Part shown: piece after piece, positions 34,881 through 44,800 of the stretch
How the letters are laid out: the number at the start of each line of letters is the position of its first letter
How positions within the stretch are numbered: position 1 is the first letter of the stretch
Notes under the pieces: generated by a model
What the model saw: only the letters and a program-made list of their open reading frames with translations
Told to the model about the DNA's origin: nothing
The model's database searches: none
Source of the DNA: CAILZL01 sp049840395
Lineage (GTDB): Bacteria; Pseudomonadota; Gammaproteobacteria; Steroidobacterales; Steroidobacteraceae
Assembly: GCA_049840395.1 (NCBI GenBank)
Contig: JASGLD010000005.1
Span: forward strand, 434,001-498,000
DNA: 64,000 nt
Direction: 5' to 3'
Position numbers and translations under genes: made by a program

Positions 34881-34895
34881 TTGACACGGTGTCAA
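34881..34895. promoter_or_regulatory. Putative TetR operator palindrome overlapping a -35 element
   Basis: TTGACACGGTGTCAA is a perfect 7-1-7 palindrome 23 bases before the TetR start. Its left end, TTGACA, is a consensus -35 box, though I see no good -10 at the normal spacing. The position and symmetry fit autorepression by the adjacent TetR protein. Confidence 0.65.
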
Positions 34896-34918
34896 TAACT
34901 AAACTATCGTCCAGCGTC

Positions 34919-35560
34919 ATGAGTGAGCTGGCTACCCGCAGACAGGAAGAAAAGGAACGGCGCCGCGACGAGATTCTCGATGCGGCGGCCGGCGCGGCTG
35001 CGCAATACGGCATGGCGGCGTTCACCATGGATCAGGTGGCGAAGAAAGCGCGTCTGTCGCGTGCCTTGCTCTACGTCTATTTCAAAGACAAGCAGGATTT
35101 GCTGCTGGGGCTGGCTGACCGCGCCAATGACAAACTGCAGCAACGTTTCGCTGCGATCAATGCGCGGCGCTTGAACGGTTTGAAAAAGATTCAGGCTATG
35201 GGGCATGCCTATGTGGCGTTCGCCGCAGAGGAGCCCGTTTATTTCGAAGCGGTGTCCTGTTTCGTGGCGCATTCGCCCGAGCAGGGGCAGATGCAGGGTA
35301 ACGAGCTGCGTTGCATGGAAGGCGGTCAGCGGGTGCATGCCGAGATCATCCAGGCCATCGAGCTGGGCAGGCAGGACGGTTCGATCCGAGCGGATGCAGG
35401 CAATCCCATGCTGGTGTCATTTACGCTGTGGTCGTTCATGCATGGCGTAATTCAGATCATTGCCACCAAGGGCGATGCCTTCGAGTTCTTTGGTTTGAAG
35501 ACCAAGCAGCTGGTCGACCAAGCGATTGTCATGTGCACGCGTTCTTTGCAAGGGAAGTAA
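34919..35560 (+). CDS. TetR/AcrR family repressor of the efflux operon
   Basis: 213 aa. The N-terminal TetR helix-turn-helix (about 11-60: 'R-R-D-E-I-L-D-A-A', 'F-T-M-D-Q-V-A-K-K-A', 'S-R-A-L-L-Y-V-Y-F-K-D-K') is followed by a ligand-binding helical domain. ATG 34919 was preferred because an upstream GTG (34889) lies inside the operator palindrome. The TolC gene begins eight bases after its stop, so regulator and pump are one operon: it should sense a pump substrate and relieve repression. The ligand is unknown. Confidence 0.88.
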   Translation: MSELATRRQEEKERRRDEILDAAAGAAAQYGMAAFTMDQVAKKARLSRALLYVYFKDKQDLLLGLADRANDKLQQRFAAINARRLNGLKKIQAMGHAYVAFAAEEPVYFEAVSCFVAHSPEQGQMQGNELRCMEGGQRVHAEIIQAIELGRQDGSIRADAGNPMLVSFTLWSFMHGVIQIIATKGDAFEFFGLKTKQLVDQAIVMCTRSLQGK

Positions 35561-35568
35561 TCAGCATC

Positions 35569-37233
35569 ATGAAGGTACGGTTGTTCAAGATGCCTGCAAC
35601 CAAGATGCCCCCACCCCAACCCTCCCCCATGGAACGGGGGAGGGGGTTAAGCATTCAATCCTCTCTAAGGCGTAGTGGAGTGATAAGCCTGCTCTCTTTC
35701 ATAGGCATGAAAGAGTTTGTGGGCATGAGAAAGCAGCGACTACCCGGTGTTCATTGCTCAGGTGCTCATCGCATCGAGCCATCGGAACCCTCCCCCGTTT
35801 ATGGGGGAGGGCAGGGTGGGGGCGCTCCGATTGCAACCAGAGGATTTGCACAGACCATTGGACTGATTATTTTCCTAAGTCTAAGCGCCACAACATCAGC
35901 CCAAGAGCGCTCCCTACAAGCCGTCATCGACGATTACGTGGCCGAGGCCATGCGCAGCAATCTCACGCTGCAAGGTGAAAACTTCGCAGTCGAACAGTCA
36001 CGAGCTGCGCTCGACGCGGCACGCGCTCACTACTTACCGGAGCTGAGTCTCTCGGCGCGTTACACCGTCAATCAGGGCGGTCGCGACATCGAGTTTCCGG
36101 TGGGCGATCTGCTCAATCCAGTTTATTCAACGCTCAATGACATGCTGGTGGCGCAGGGCCAAAGCCCACGTTTTCCGATGCTCGACAATCAAAGTATCCC
36201 CTTGATGCGTCCGCATGAGCAGGACACGCATCTGAGCGTACGCCAGCCTCTCTATGCGCCGGCGGTAGCTGCAGGCGTGCGCGCCCAACAGGCCCTGTTC
36301 GATGCCAGTCGGCAGCAGCGTATCGGCGTGGCGCGACAACTGAAGCGCGATGTCACCGTGGCCTATCTCAATTGGCTGCAGGCCAGCGAAGCCGTGCAGA
36401 TAGTCGACAGCACTCACACCCTGCTCAATGAAAATCTGCGTATCAATCGCTCCTTATTCGATAATGGCAAGATCACTGAAGATCAGCCATTGCGTGCGCA
36501 GGCAGAACTGCTGGCCATCGAACAGCAGCAGCGGCAGGCACAGGATGCCGTGAAGCAGGCGCAGAGCTATGTGAATTTTCTGCTTAACCGTTCGTTGGAT
36601 ATGCCTCTTGAAAGCGTTGCCGCGCCACAGGCAACTAATGCGCCCGCATACGAGCTTGCCCAATTGCGTTCTCAGGCGACCAATCAACGTCCTGAACTCA
36701 AGCAATTGGAGCAGGGCGTGGTTGCGGCCAACGAGCAAATCAAGCTGGCGCGCGCCGAGGCTTTGCCATCGTTGTCGCTGGGTGTGGATGCCGGCATTCA
36801 AGGCGATAAGTATGGTGTGGGCTCCGATTACAACTATGCCAGTGCTTCCTTGCTGCTCAATTGGAAGTTCTATGCCGGAGGTGGCCTCAAGGCGGAGGTG
36901 GATGGCGCCAAGGCACAGGCGCGTCGCCTGCAGGTACAGCGTGATGCGCTCAGCCAACAGATCAATCTGCAAGTACAACAGGCGCTGGATCGCTATCGCA
37001 CGTCGGTGGATTCATTGACGACGGCGCTGGCTCGTACCGATGCCGCCCGTGCGGCGTTCCGCATTGCCGGTCGCAAACGCGATGAGGGCGCCATCAATCA
37101 AGTCGAGTTTCTCGATGCGCGTTCTACGCTGACCAATGCCGAGTTGAATTTGAATGTCACGCGCTATGCCGCGTTGATCGAAGCAGCGCAGTTGGACTAT
37201 GTGACGGCGGAAGGTGTGGTGTCGGTGCCATGA
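35569..37233 (+). CDS. TolC family outer-membrane efflux protein with repeat-derived leader
   Basis: About 554 aa from ATG 35569. The mature part (from about residue 108) is a TolC-type trimeric channel with two duplicated OEP repeats ('A-Q-E-R-S-L-Q-A-V-I-D-D-Y-V', 'R-Y-T-V-N-Q-G-G', later 'A-R-A-E-A-L-P-S-L-S-L-G-V-D'). The first seven residues (M-K-V-R-L-F-K) look like the n-region of a signal peptide, and the hydrophobic core (T-I-G-L-I-I-F-L-S-L-S-A-T-T-S-A) follows only about 90 residues later. In between, two CTCCC-family palindromes are translated in frame. No start codon lies between the second palindrome and the hydrophobic core. Other possible starts are ATG 35707 and 35725. It is the outer-membrane exit of the RND pump. 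Confidence 0.82.
   Translation: MKVRLFKMPATKMPPPQPSPMERGRGLSIQSSLRRSGVISLLSFIGMKEFVGMRKQRLPGVHCSGAHRIEPSEPSPVYGGGQGGGAPIATRGFAQTIGLIIFLSLSATTSAQERSLQAVIDDYVAEAMRSNLTLQGENFAVEQSRAALDAARAHYLPELSLSARYTVNQGGRDIEFPVGDLLNPVYSTLNDMLVAQGQSPRFPMLDNQSIPLMRPHEQDTHLSVRQPLYAPAVAAGVRAQQALFDASRQQRIGVARQLKRDVTVAYLNWLQASEAVQIVDSTHTLLNENLRINRSLFDNGKITEDQPLRAQAELLAIEQQQRQAQDAVKQAQSYVNFLLNRSLDMPLESVAAPQATNAPAYELAQLRSQATNQRPELKQLEQGVVAANEQIKLARAEALPSLSLGVDAGIQGDKYGVGSDYNYASASLLLNWKFYAGGGLKAEVDGAKAQARRLQVQRDALSQQINLQVQQALDRYRTSVDSLTTALARTDAARAAFRIAGRKRDEGAINQVEFLDARSTLTNAELNLNVTRYAALIEAAQLDYVTAEGVVSVP
35607..35650. repeat. CTCCC-family palindrome inside the TolC reading frame (first)
   Basis: GCCCCCACCCCAACCCTCCC, then CCATGGAACGGGGGAGGGGG. 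It is in frame and encodes a P-P-P-Q-P-S-P-M-E-R-G-R-G peptide. Confidence 0.7.
35787..35824. repeat. CTCCC-family palindrome inside the TolC reading frame (second)
   Basis: CCCTCCCCCGTTTATGGGGG followed by AGGGCAGGGTGGGGGC; encodes P-S-P-V-Y-G-G-G-Q-G-G-G-A just before the hydrophobic signal core. Confidence 0.7.
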
Positions 37234-37255
37234 CACTCAACGATCACCTCTTCAT

Positions 37256-37288
37256 TCCCTCTCCCGCGAGTGGGAGAGAGGGCCTCTC
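37256..37288. repeat. CTCCC-family palindrome between the TolC and adaptor genes
   Basis: CCCTCTCCCGCGAGTGGGAG followed by AGAGGG, in the 119-base gap. Confidence 0.55.
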
Positions 37289-37312
37289 TGCTTAAGGTTG
37301 ATTGAACTATTT

Positions 37313-37329
37313 ACATCACGACGTGATGT
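37313..37329. promoter_or_regulatory. 17-bp perfect palindrome upstream of the adaptor gene
   Basis: ACATCACGACGTGATGT is symmetric around a central A (8-1-8), 23 bases before the adaptor start. It differs from the TetR palindrome at 34881. It could be a second operator within the operon or an RNA hairpin. Confidence 0.45.
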
Positions 37330-37352
37330 CGAGTGCTGACGAGGATGAATGC

Positions 37353-38408
37353 ATGTTGCGAGCGAATTTCATAACAGCAGTACTTGCTGGCAGCGCATTG
37401 ATTGTTGCTTTAAGCGCCTGCACGAAATCGGCAGAACAAGAAGCCGTCGCAACACCCACACCGGTACGCGTGACCAAGCCAGTCAACGGTCCTGGTGCAG
37501 CGCCCATCATCACCACCGGCATTGTCAGTGCAGCTGATGAACTGAAACTCTCTTTCAAATTAGGCGGCGTGGTGCAGAACATAGCCGTGCGCGAAGGTGA
37601 GGCGGTCAAGGCAGGGCAGCTGCTGGCGGAATTGGTGCCCACCGAGATCAATGCCCAGTTAACTCAGGCGCAGCAGTTGAATGAGAAGGCGCAGCGCGAT
37701 CTGGAACGTGGCGAACGGCTGTATGCGGATCAAGTGATCGCGCTCGAACAACTACAGAACTTGCGTACCCAGGCCAAGGTGGCTGCGGCGCAATTGCAAT
37801 CGGCTAACTTCAACAGTGGCTTTGCACGCATTGTCGCGCCCAGTGCCGGCACCGTCATGCGCAAGCTGGTGCAGGATCATGAAGTGGTGGCGCCGGGTCA
37901 GCCGGTGCTGGTGCTAGGCGCCAGCAACAAGGGCTACATCGTGCGTGCAGCGCTGGCGGATCGTGAAGCTGTGCAATTGCAAATCGGTGATGCGGCCAGC
38001 GTGCAACTCGATGCGCTGCCAGGCAAGACACTTGCCGGCAAGCTCAGTGTGGTGGGTGGCGCCGCACAGCTTGAGAACGGCCTGTTCCCGGTCGAAATTC
38101 AACTCGATCCCACCGATGCGCGATTGGTGGCCGGGTTGGTGGCGCAGGTCAACATTCAACCCGCCGCAGCGAAAGAATCTTCATTGCTATACATCCCCAC
38201 CGGTGCAGTGGTGGCGGGCGTAGGGCAGCAGGCCAGTGTGTTTGTGTTGCAGGGTGAAGCGGTGAGCAAGCGCAATGTGCAGGTGGCGTTCTTCACGCGC
38301 GATCAAGTGGCGTTGCGTTCCGGACTAAGCGCTGATGATCAAGTGGTGACCGATGGCGCGCTGTATCTGGCCGATGGTGAAAAGGTTAGTGCGCAGGTTA
38401 TGGAGTAA
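37353..38408 (+). CDS. RND efflux periplasmic adaptor (membrane fusion protein), lipoprotein
   Basis: 351 aa. The lipobox L-S-A-C puts the lipidated Cys at 23. The adaptor has the paired lipoyl halves ('V-R-E-G-E-A-V-K-A-G-Q-L-L-A-E-L' and 'I-V-A-P-S-A-G-T-V'), a short alpha-hairpin (N-A-Q-L-T-Q-A-Q-Q-L-N ... A-A-A-Q-L-Q-S), beta-barrel and membrane-proximal domains. It links the RND pump at 38544 to the TolC channel. ATG 37353 has GAGGA seven bases upstream. It is separated from the TolC gene by a palindrome and a symmetric putative operator. Confidence 0.9.
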   Translation: MLRANFITAVLAGSALIVALSACTKSAEQEAVATPTPVRVTKPVNGPGAAPIITTGIVSAADELKLSFKLGGVVQNIAVREGEAVKAGQLLAELVPTEINAQLTQAQQLNEKAQRDLERGERLYADQVIALEQLQNLRTQAKVAAAQLQSANFNSGFARIVAPSAGTVMRKLVQDHEVVAPGQPVLVLGASNKGYIVRAALADREAVQLQIGDAASVQLDALPGKTLAGKLSVVGGAAQLENGLFPVEIQLDPTDARLVAGLVAQVNIQPAAAKESSLLYIPTGAVVAGVGQQASVFVLQGEAVSKRNVQVAFFTRDQVALRSGLSADDQVVTDGALYLADGEKVSAQVME

Positions 38409-38419
38409 GAATTCCGAAT

Positions 38420-38493
38420 GCCCCCAGCCCTCCCCCGTAGGAACAGGGAGCTATCTGTCCCCTCCCCTGTTCCTACGGGGGAGGGCTGGGGCA
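38420..38493. repeat. Long CTCCC-family palindrome between adaptor and RND genes
   Basis: GCCCCCAGCCCTCCCCCGTA at the left pairs with TACGGGGGAGGGCTGGGGC at the right; the inside repeats GGAACAGG / CCTGTTCC. A hairpin of over 25 bp could tune the adaptor:pump ratio. Confidence 0.75.
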
Positions 38494-38543
38494 ACCCACG
38501 CAGCAGCTTATTTATTAGACGATCCAAGTATTAGAGAACTCAC

Positions 38544-41500
38544 ATGCAGTTGCTCGAATTTCCGATCCGCCGTTATCAGTTCACGCTAGTGGCGTTTCTA
38601 TGTCTGGTCGCCATCGGCTGGTTTGCCTTCAGCACCATTCCGCGCGAAGAAGATCCCTTCTTCAAATCGCCGGCTTATTCCATACCGGTGATCTATCCGG
38701 GCGCTGACCCCAAAGAAATCGAACGCCTGGTGGTCAAGCCGATCGAAGATCGTATTGCTGCGCTGGACGATGTGTTCAAACTGGAAACCACGATTGTTGA
38801 CGGCGTCAGCGTCATCTTTGTGCAGTTCGGCGTTAATTCCGATCCCGACAAGAAGTACGACGAGGTGACGCGCGAAGTAGGCGTAGTGCGCGATAGCTTG
38901 GGCAGCAATGTGGTGAACATCAACGTGCGCAAGTGGAGTCCGGCGTACGTAAATATTGTGCAGTTTGCGCTGGTGTCGGAAGAGGCGCCCTATAGCGAGC
39001 TGGAAGATGCCGCACGCGATCTGACCGATTCACTCAAGGCAGTGCCCGGTGTGCGCACTGCCGAGAGTTGGGCCTTCCCCAAGCGTGAGTTGCGAGTGGC
39101 GCTCAATCTGGCGCGCATGGCCGAGTTGAAGGTGACCTCCACCCAGGTGATGAATGCCTTGCAGAGCGAGAATGCCGCAATTCCCGCCGGTTTCATTGAC
39201 TTGGGTGCGCGCAGCTTCAGTCTCAAGGCATCCGAAAGTCTCAACTCAGTAGACGATGTGCGCGACACGGTGGTGGCGGTGAGCAAGGGACAGATCACGC
39301 GCATCAAGGATGTGGCCGAGGTACGTTGGGATAATGCGCCCTTGAGTTACATCGGTCGTTACAACGGTCAGCGCGCCGTGTTTGTCACTGCGCAGCAGCA
39401 GGACAATCAGAACATCCTGGTTACCAATGAACGCATCGCCGCAGCGGTGGAGGCTTTCAGGAGTAACAATCTACCGTCGCGTATCAAGCTCGAGTGGGGT
39501 TTCAAGCAGGCGGACAATGTGGCGCATCGCTTGAACAATCTGTATCGCGACTTCGGCATTGCGGTGGCATTGGTGTTGATCACCTTGTTGCCGTTGGGTC
39601 TGCGCGCAGCGGGCATTGTGATGATTGCCGTGCCGTTGTCGCTGGCCTTCGGTCTCACGGTGCTGTACTTCGTCGGTTACTCGCTTAATCAGATTTCCAT
39701 TGCCGGCTTCGTAGTGGCGCTGGGTCTGCTGGTGGACGACTCCATCGTGGTGGTGGAAAACATTGCGCGACATTTACGTCAGGGGCATTCGCGCACCGAA
39801 GCGGCGCTGCTGGCCACCAAGCAAATATTCGAAGCCATTCTCGGTTGCACCGCGACATTGGTGTTCGCCTTTCTGCCGTTGCTGATGCTGCCCGGCGATG
39901 CCGGCAAGTTTATTCGCGTGCTGCCTACCGCGATTGTTGCGACAGTGATTGGTTCGCTGATCGTGGCGTTGTTTGTGATTCCCTTCCTGGCCAGCCGCAT
40001 CTTGAAGGAAGAAGGTCATAACGAAGGCAGCCCGTTGTTGCAGAAGGTGATGGCGGTGATTCATCGTTACTACCAACCGGCCCTGCGTGCATCGTTGTCG
40101 CGACCCAAGACCACCGCCATCCTCGCCATCGGCGGTTCAATTTTACTATCTGCTCTGGTGGTACCGATTCTCGGTTCCAGTCTGTTTCCCAAGGCCGATA
40201 CGCCGCGTTTCTTAATCAATATATCGACACCCAATGGCAGCAGCTTTGCCGAGACTCGCAAGGCATTGGATTTCGTTGAAGCGAAGCTCAAACAGTTGCC
40301 GGAAGTCAGTAACTATTTCTCCAATCTCGGTCATGGCAACCCGCAGATCTACTACAACCATATTCCCACCGAAGATTCGGCCAATTTTGCCGAAATCTAC
40401 GTACAGCTTAAAAGCTACGACGCACGCACAACGCCGCGCATGCTTGATGAGTTACGTACCCAGCTGGATGGCTACGCCAATGCGCGTATCTATGTGAAGG
40501 AATTCACCAACGGCATTCCGATTTCCGCACCGATTTCAGTGCGGGTGTTGGGTCCCGATCTGGATGTGTTGGAAAAACTCAGCCATCAGATCGAAGCACT
40601 GGTGAAGGACACTGCAGGCACGCGCGATGTGAAGAATTCCATGCGGGTGGCGCGTACCAATCTACGTCTTCAGGTGGACTCAGCGAAAGCCAACTTGCTG
40701 GGCGTACCCACGGTGGAGTTCGATCGCGCGGTGCGTTTGGCGGTCAGCGGTCTATCGGCGGGCAAGTTCCGCGATGCCGAAGGCGAACAGTACGACATCA
40801 TGCTGCGTGCGCCGGTGGGTGAACGCGCGACACTGGATACCTTGCAACAGGCGCGCGTCAGCACGGTCACTGGAAACAGTCTGCCATTGTCGCAGCTGGC
40901 CAGCCTGCAGTTCGAAAGCGCGCCCATTCTGATTCAACGCTTCAGTCGCGAACGCGCCGTGGTGATCGATGCCGATGCGCAACGTGGCGAGAATGTCGGC
41001 AAGCTCACCAATGCTGTGGTGGCCAAGTTGGATCAATTCAACTGGCCTGCTGGTTATCACTACAAGCTGGGCGGTGAAGCAGCTTCCAGCGCCGAAAGTT
41101 TCTCCGGTATCGGCACCGCGATTATCGTTGCCATCTTCGGCATCTTTGCCATCCTGGTGCTCGAATTCGGCAGCTTCAAGAGCACTTTGATCGTGTTGAC
41201 CGTGGTGCCGCTGGGTGTGTTGGGCGGTTTATTGATGTTGTTGGTTACCGGCAACGATATTTCCTTCACTGCCAGTATTGGCTTCATCGGCCTCATCGGT
41301 ATCGAGATAAAGAATTCCATTCTGTTAGTGGATTTCACTAATCAGCTGCGGCGCGAAGGCACGCCGCTGGATGAAGCCATTGAGCGTGCCGGTGAAGTGC
41401 GCTTCCTGCCTATTCTGCTGACTTCGGCCACGGCCATCGGCGGCTTGCTGCCGCTGGCGCTGGAAAACACGGGTATTTACTCGCCGTTGGCCTGGGTGAT

Positions 41501-41600
41501 CATCGGTGGTCTTATCACTTCCACCTTGCTGGCGCGTCTGGTGACGCCGGTGATGTACAAGCTGCTGGCGCCGACGGTGGAAGCGAAAATGGACAATTGA
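38544..41600 (+). CDS. RND efflux transporter permease (AcrB/HAE-1 superfamily)
   Basis: 1018 aa with the full RND layout: a first membrane helix (residues 10-30), a large periplasmic loop, helices 2-7 around residues 330-540, a second loop and helices 8-12. The membrane Asp pair of the proton relay is present in helix 4 ('A-L-G-L-L-V-D-D-S-I-V-V-V-E-N'). The C-terminal helices carry 'G-L-I-G-I-E-I-K-N-S-I-L-L-V-D-F'. N-terminal sequence 'F-P-I-R-R-Y-Q-F-T-L-V' is shared with a multidrug/solvent-type subgroup that pairs with TetR, TolC and a lipoprotein adaptor, as here. Substrates unknown. Confidence 0.93.
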   Translation: MQLLEFPIRRYQFTLVAFLCLVAIGWFAFSTIPREEDPFFKSPAYSIPVIYPGADPKEIERLVVKPIEDRIAALDDVFKLETTIVDGVSVIFVQFGVNSDPDKKYDEVTREVGVVRDSLGSNVVNINVRKWSPAYVNIVQFALVSEEAPYSELEDAARDLTDSLKAVPGVRTAESWAFPKRELRVALNLARMAELKVTSTQVMNALQSENAAIPAGFIDLGARSFSLKASESLNSVDDVRDTVVAVSKGQITRIKDVAEVRWDNAPLSYIGRYNGQRAVFVTAQQQDNQNILVTNERIAAAVEAFRSNNLPSRIKLEWGFKQADNVAHRLNNLYRDFGIAVALVLITLLPLGLRAAGIVMIAVPLSLAFGLTVLYFVGYSLNQISIAGFVVALGLLVDDSIVVVENIARHLRQGHSRTEAALLATKQIFEAILGCTATLVFAFLPLLMLPGDAGKFIRVLPTAIVATVIGSLIVALFVIPFLASRILKEEGHNEGSPLLQKVMAVIHRYYQPALRASLSRPKTTAILAIGGSILLSALVVPILGSSLFPKADTPRFLINISTPNGSSFAETRKALDFVEAKLKQLPEVSNYFSNLGHGNPQIYYNHIPTEDSANFAEIYVQLKSYDARTTPRMLDELRTQLDGYANARIYVKEFTNGIPISAPISVRVLGPDLDVLEKLSHQIEALVKDTAGTRDVKNSMRVARTNLRLQVDSAKANLLGVPTVEFDRAVRLAVSGLSAGKFRDAEGEQYDIMLRAPVGERATLDTLQQARVSTVTGNSLPLSQLASLQFESAPILIQRFSRERAVVIDADAQRGENVGKLTNAVVAKLDQFNWPAGYHYKLGGEAASSAESFSGIGTAIIVAIFGIFAILVLEFGSFKSTLIVLTVVPLGVLGGLLMLLVTGNDISFTASIGFIGLIGIEIKNSILLVDFTNQLRREGTPLDEAIERAGEVRFLPILLTSATAIGGLLPLALENTGIYSPLAWVIIGGLITSTLLARLVTPVMYKLLAPTVEAKMDN

Positions 41601-41702
41601 CAATGGATAGTTGATAACGAAAGTGCAAGGCAACGATTCGCAGATAGGCTTAACTGTCGCTAAATGAAATCGTTGTCAATTGTCCATTATCAATTGTCCA
41701 TT
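41589..41702. repeat. Inverted repeat (GGACAATTGACAATGGATAG arms) after the RND gene
   Basis: ATGGACAATTGACAATGGAT straddles the RND stop codon; about 60 bases on lies AATTGTCCATTATCAATTGTCC, its inverted counterpart. It forms a long AT-rich hairpin at the 3' end of the efflux operon. The rest of the 282-base gap holds a possible TTGACA at 41825 and AAGGAGAG at 41857. Confidence 0.6.
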
Positions 41703-41882
41703 CCTCTGGCATCATCCACCTGTTGAGCGCTGCAGGACGTAGCCATCTACCGGCCACTATAAGTTAAGTTCGATGGTAGGGCTTGGAGACAATATCCAGC
41801 TCTTTATAAAGCCGGTATGCAGGTTTGACACTATCCGTTTCACTTTGAGCTTGCCTAAGGAGAGGGCCGGTACGACCACTGC

Positions 41883-44800
41883 ATGTTTAATCAACGGTAT
41901 CCGACTTTGCTGCGCTATTTGAGCGTGCCTATCAGCATCGTGTTGGCGATGTGGATACGTTGGCTGCTGGACCCGTTGCTTGGCGATCAATTTGCACTCG
42001 CGACCGTTTTTACCGCCATTGTCTTCACTGCCTGGTACGGCGGGTTGGTGCCGGCGCTATTGACCATGATTCTGGGCTATGTGGCGGCCGATTATTGTTT
42101 CATTCCGCCACGCGGCAGTCTGGGCGTCGTCGATGCCGAGTTTTTATTTCGTTATGCGGTGGTGGGAGTCACCACGGCCTTGCTGGGCGGCGCCATGCAA
42201 TTGGCGCGGCTGCGAGCCGAACGCAGCGCCGCCAAGGCGCGTCAGCAAGCGGCACTGATCGATCAGGTACACGACGCCATGTTGGCGTGGGATTGTCAGG
42301 ATGGCATCACCTTCTGGAATCGCGGCGCCGAACAGATGTATGGCTATGCGCGCGATCAGGCGTTGGGGCGTCGCAGCCATGACCTGCTGCAAACCGAGTT
42401 GCCCGGCGGCATCGATGGACTGTTGCGCTGCCTGCACGCTGAGCAGCGTTGGGAAGGCGAGATCAGTCATCGCACCCGCACCGGTCAGCGTATCTGGGTC
42501 GAAACGCGCATGGTGCTGGTCAACGAAGATGGCCGTTCCTATGTCATCGAGACCAATCGCGACATTACTGCGCGCCGTACCTTGGAAACCCTACGTAGCG
42601 ACATGCGTGTGCAGCTCGAACAGCAGGTGCAACAACGTACTGCCGAGCTGATCAAGAGCGAACAACGCTATCGTTCATTGATCCAGGCTACTGCCGAAGT
42701 GGTGTGGCGCACCGATGCACGCGGCGTACCCTTGGACAACAGCGTGGCGGACTATACCGGCCTGAGCGCAGCGCAGATTCTCAATGGGGATTACTTGCAG
42801 CTGGTCGCGCCGCAACAGCGCGAACGTGTCGCGGCCACTTGGACGCAGGCACGCAAGCATGGTCAGCCGTTCCAGTTTGAATGCTCATTGCGACGCGGTA
42901 GCGATACTCAATGGCGCGACAAACTAATTTCCGCGGTGCCGATCGCCAACGCCGCCGGCGAAGTGGAAGAGTGGCTGGGTATCTGCGTCGACGTAACGAC
43001 ACGCAAACAAACCGAACGGGCGTTGTCCACCAGCGAAGAGCAGTTCCGCGCGCTCATCGAAGGCATTCAAGACTATGCCATTCTCATGCTCGACGCCGAC
43101 GGCATGATTCGTACCTGGAGTAAGACGGCCGAACGCATAGGTGGCTACCAGGCTGAAGAAATCATCGGTCAATCCTTCTCGAAATTGTTTACCGCCGAGG
43201 ACATCGCGCTGGGCCGGCCGGAACGCGAGTTGGTGCAGGCGCGTATGGCCGGCAAACAGGAAATCGACGGCTGGCGATTGCATAAGAACGGCACACCCTA
43301 CTGGGCTGCCGGCACACTGGCGGCATTGCGAGATGCAGAAGATCGCTTGTTCGGTTTTGTGAAAGTGATGCGCGACATCACCGATAAGCGTCGCAACGAT
43401 GAACTACTGCGCTCAGTGCTGGACAACACGTTGGATGCCATCATCAGTATGGATGCGCGGGGCAATATCTCGTCGTTCAATCGCGCCGGCGAATTGATGT
43501 TCGGACGCGAAGCTTCGGAAGTGATCGGACAGAATATTCGCCTGCTGATGCCCGATTCCTGTCATGGCGAATACGATAAGCATCTGGCCGACTATCTGCG
43601 CACCGGCAAGGCTGCGCACATTGCGCTGGGTCGCGAATTGTATGGTCTGCGTGGCGATGGTCTGACCTTCGCCATGGATTTTGCCGTGACCGGTTTCGAA
43701 TTGGATCGGCAGCAACACTTCATTGGCATTCTGCGCGATATTTCCGAACGCAAGAACCTTGAGGAGCAACTGCGTCAATCGCAGAAGCTGGACGCCTTCG
43801 GTCAGCTGGCCGGTGGCGTGGCGCATGACTTCAATAACTTGTTGCTGGTGATCTCCGGCTACAGCTCGTTGCTCATGTCCACTCTCGACGCTAATGATGA
43901 ATCGCATAAATTTGTCGGTGAGATTCGTCGTGCCGGCGAACGGGCGGCGGCACTGACTCGTCAATTGCTGGCATTCAGTCGTCAGCAGGTATTGGAACCA
44001 CGCGTACTGGATTTGAATGAGGTGGTGCGCGGCACCGAACGCATGTTGATGCGTGTCATCGGTGAACAGGTGCAGTTGAACAGCGTGCTGGCCTCGCAAA
44101 TCAGCGCTGTGAAAATCGATCCCGGTCAGCTGGAACAGGTGATCATGAATCTGGTGGTCAATGCCCGCGATGCCATGCCCGAAGGCGGCAAGCTCAGCAT
44201 CGAGACCGCCGAGATTGAAGTGGACGCCATGTATCGAAAGATGCATCCGCAACTACGCCCCGGTTGCTTCGTGGTGCTCACCATCAGCGATACCGGTCAG
44301 GGTATGACCGCACAGGTGCGTTCGCGTATTTTCGAACCTTTCTTTACCACCAAGGCGGTGGGCAAGGGCACCGGTCTGGGGTTGGCGGTGGTGCATGGCA
44401 TCGTCAAGCAAAGCGGCGGTCATATCGAAGTGCATAGCGAGCCCGGTTTCGGCACGGCCTTCAAGATTTATCTGCCGGCGGTAAAGGAGGCACCGGTGGC
44501 CAGCGCCGATATCGAAGCGCCGCAGGTGGACAACGGTAATGAAACCATTTTGCTGGTGGAAGACGATGACAGCGTGCGTGAACTGGTGGCGCGTTCGTTA
44601 CAGTCATTGGGTTACAAGGTGATGCAGGCAGTGAATGGGCATGCGGCATTGCAGGTGCTCGATACGCACAGCGCGCAGATCGATCTGTTGCTCACCGATG
44701 TGGTCATGCCGGAAATGACCGGTCGAGAGTTGGCCGAGGAGTTCAGTACACGCAGCCGCGCGCCGGTGCTGTTCGTCAGTGGCTATACCAACGACGCGGT

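Noticed and set aside
34889..34918. GTG start for the TetR gene
   Set aside because: It lies inside the palindromic operator and has no ribosome binding site.
41589..41702. Possible insertion-sequence remnant with terminal inverted repeats
   Set aside because: The arms overlap the RND stop codon and enclose only about 60 bases with no transposase or target duplication visible.
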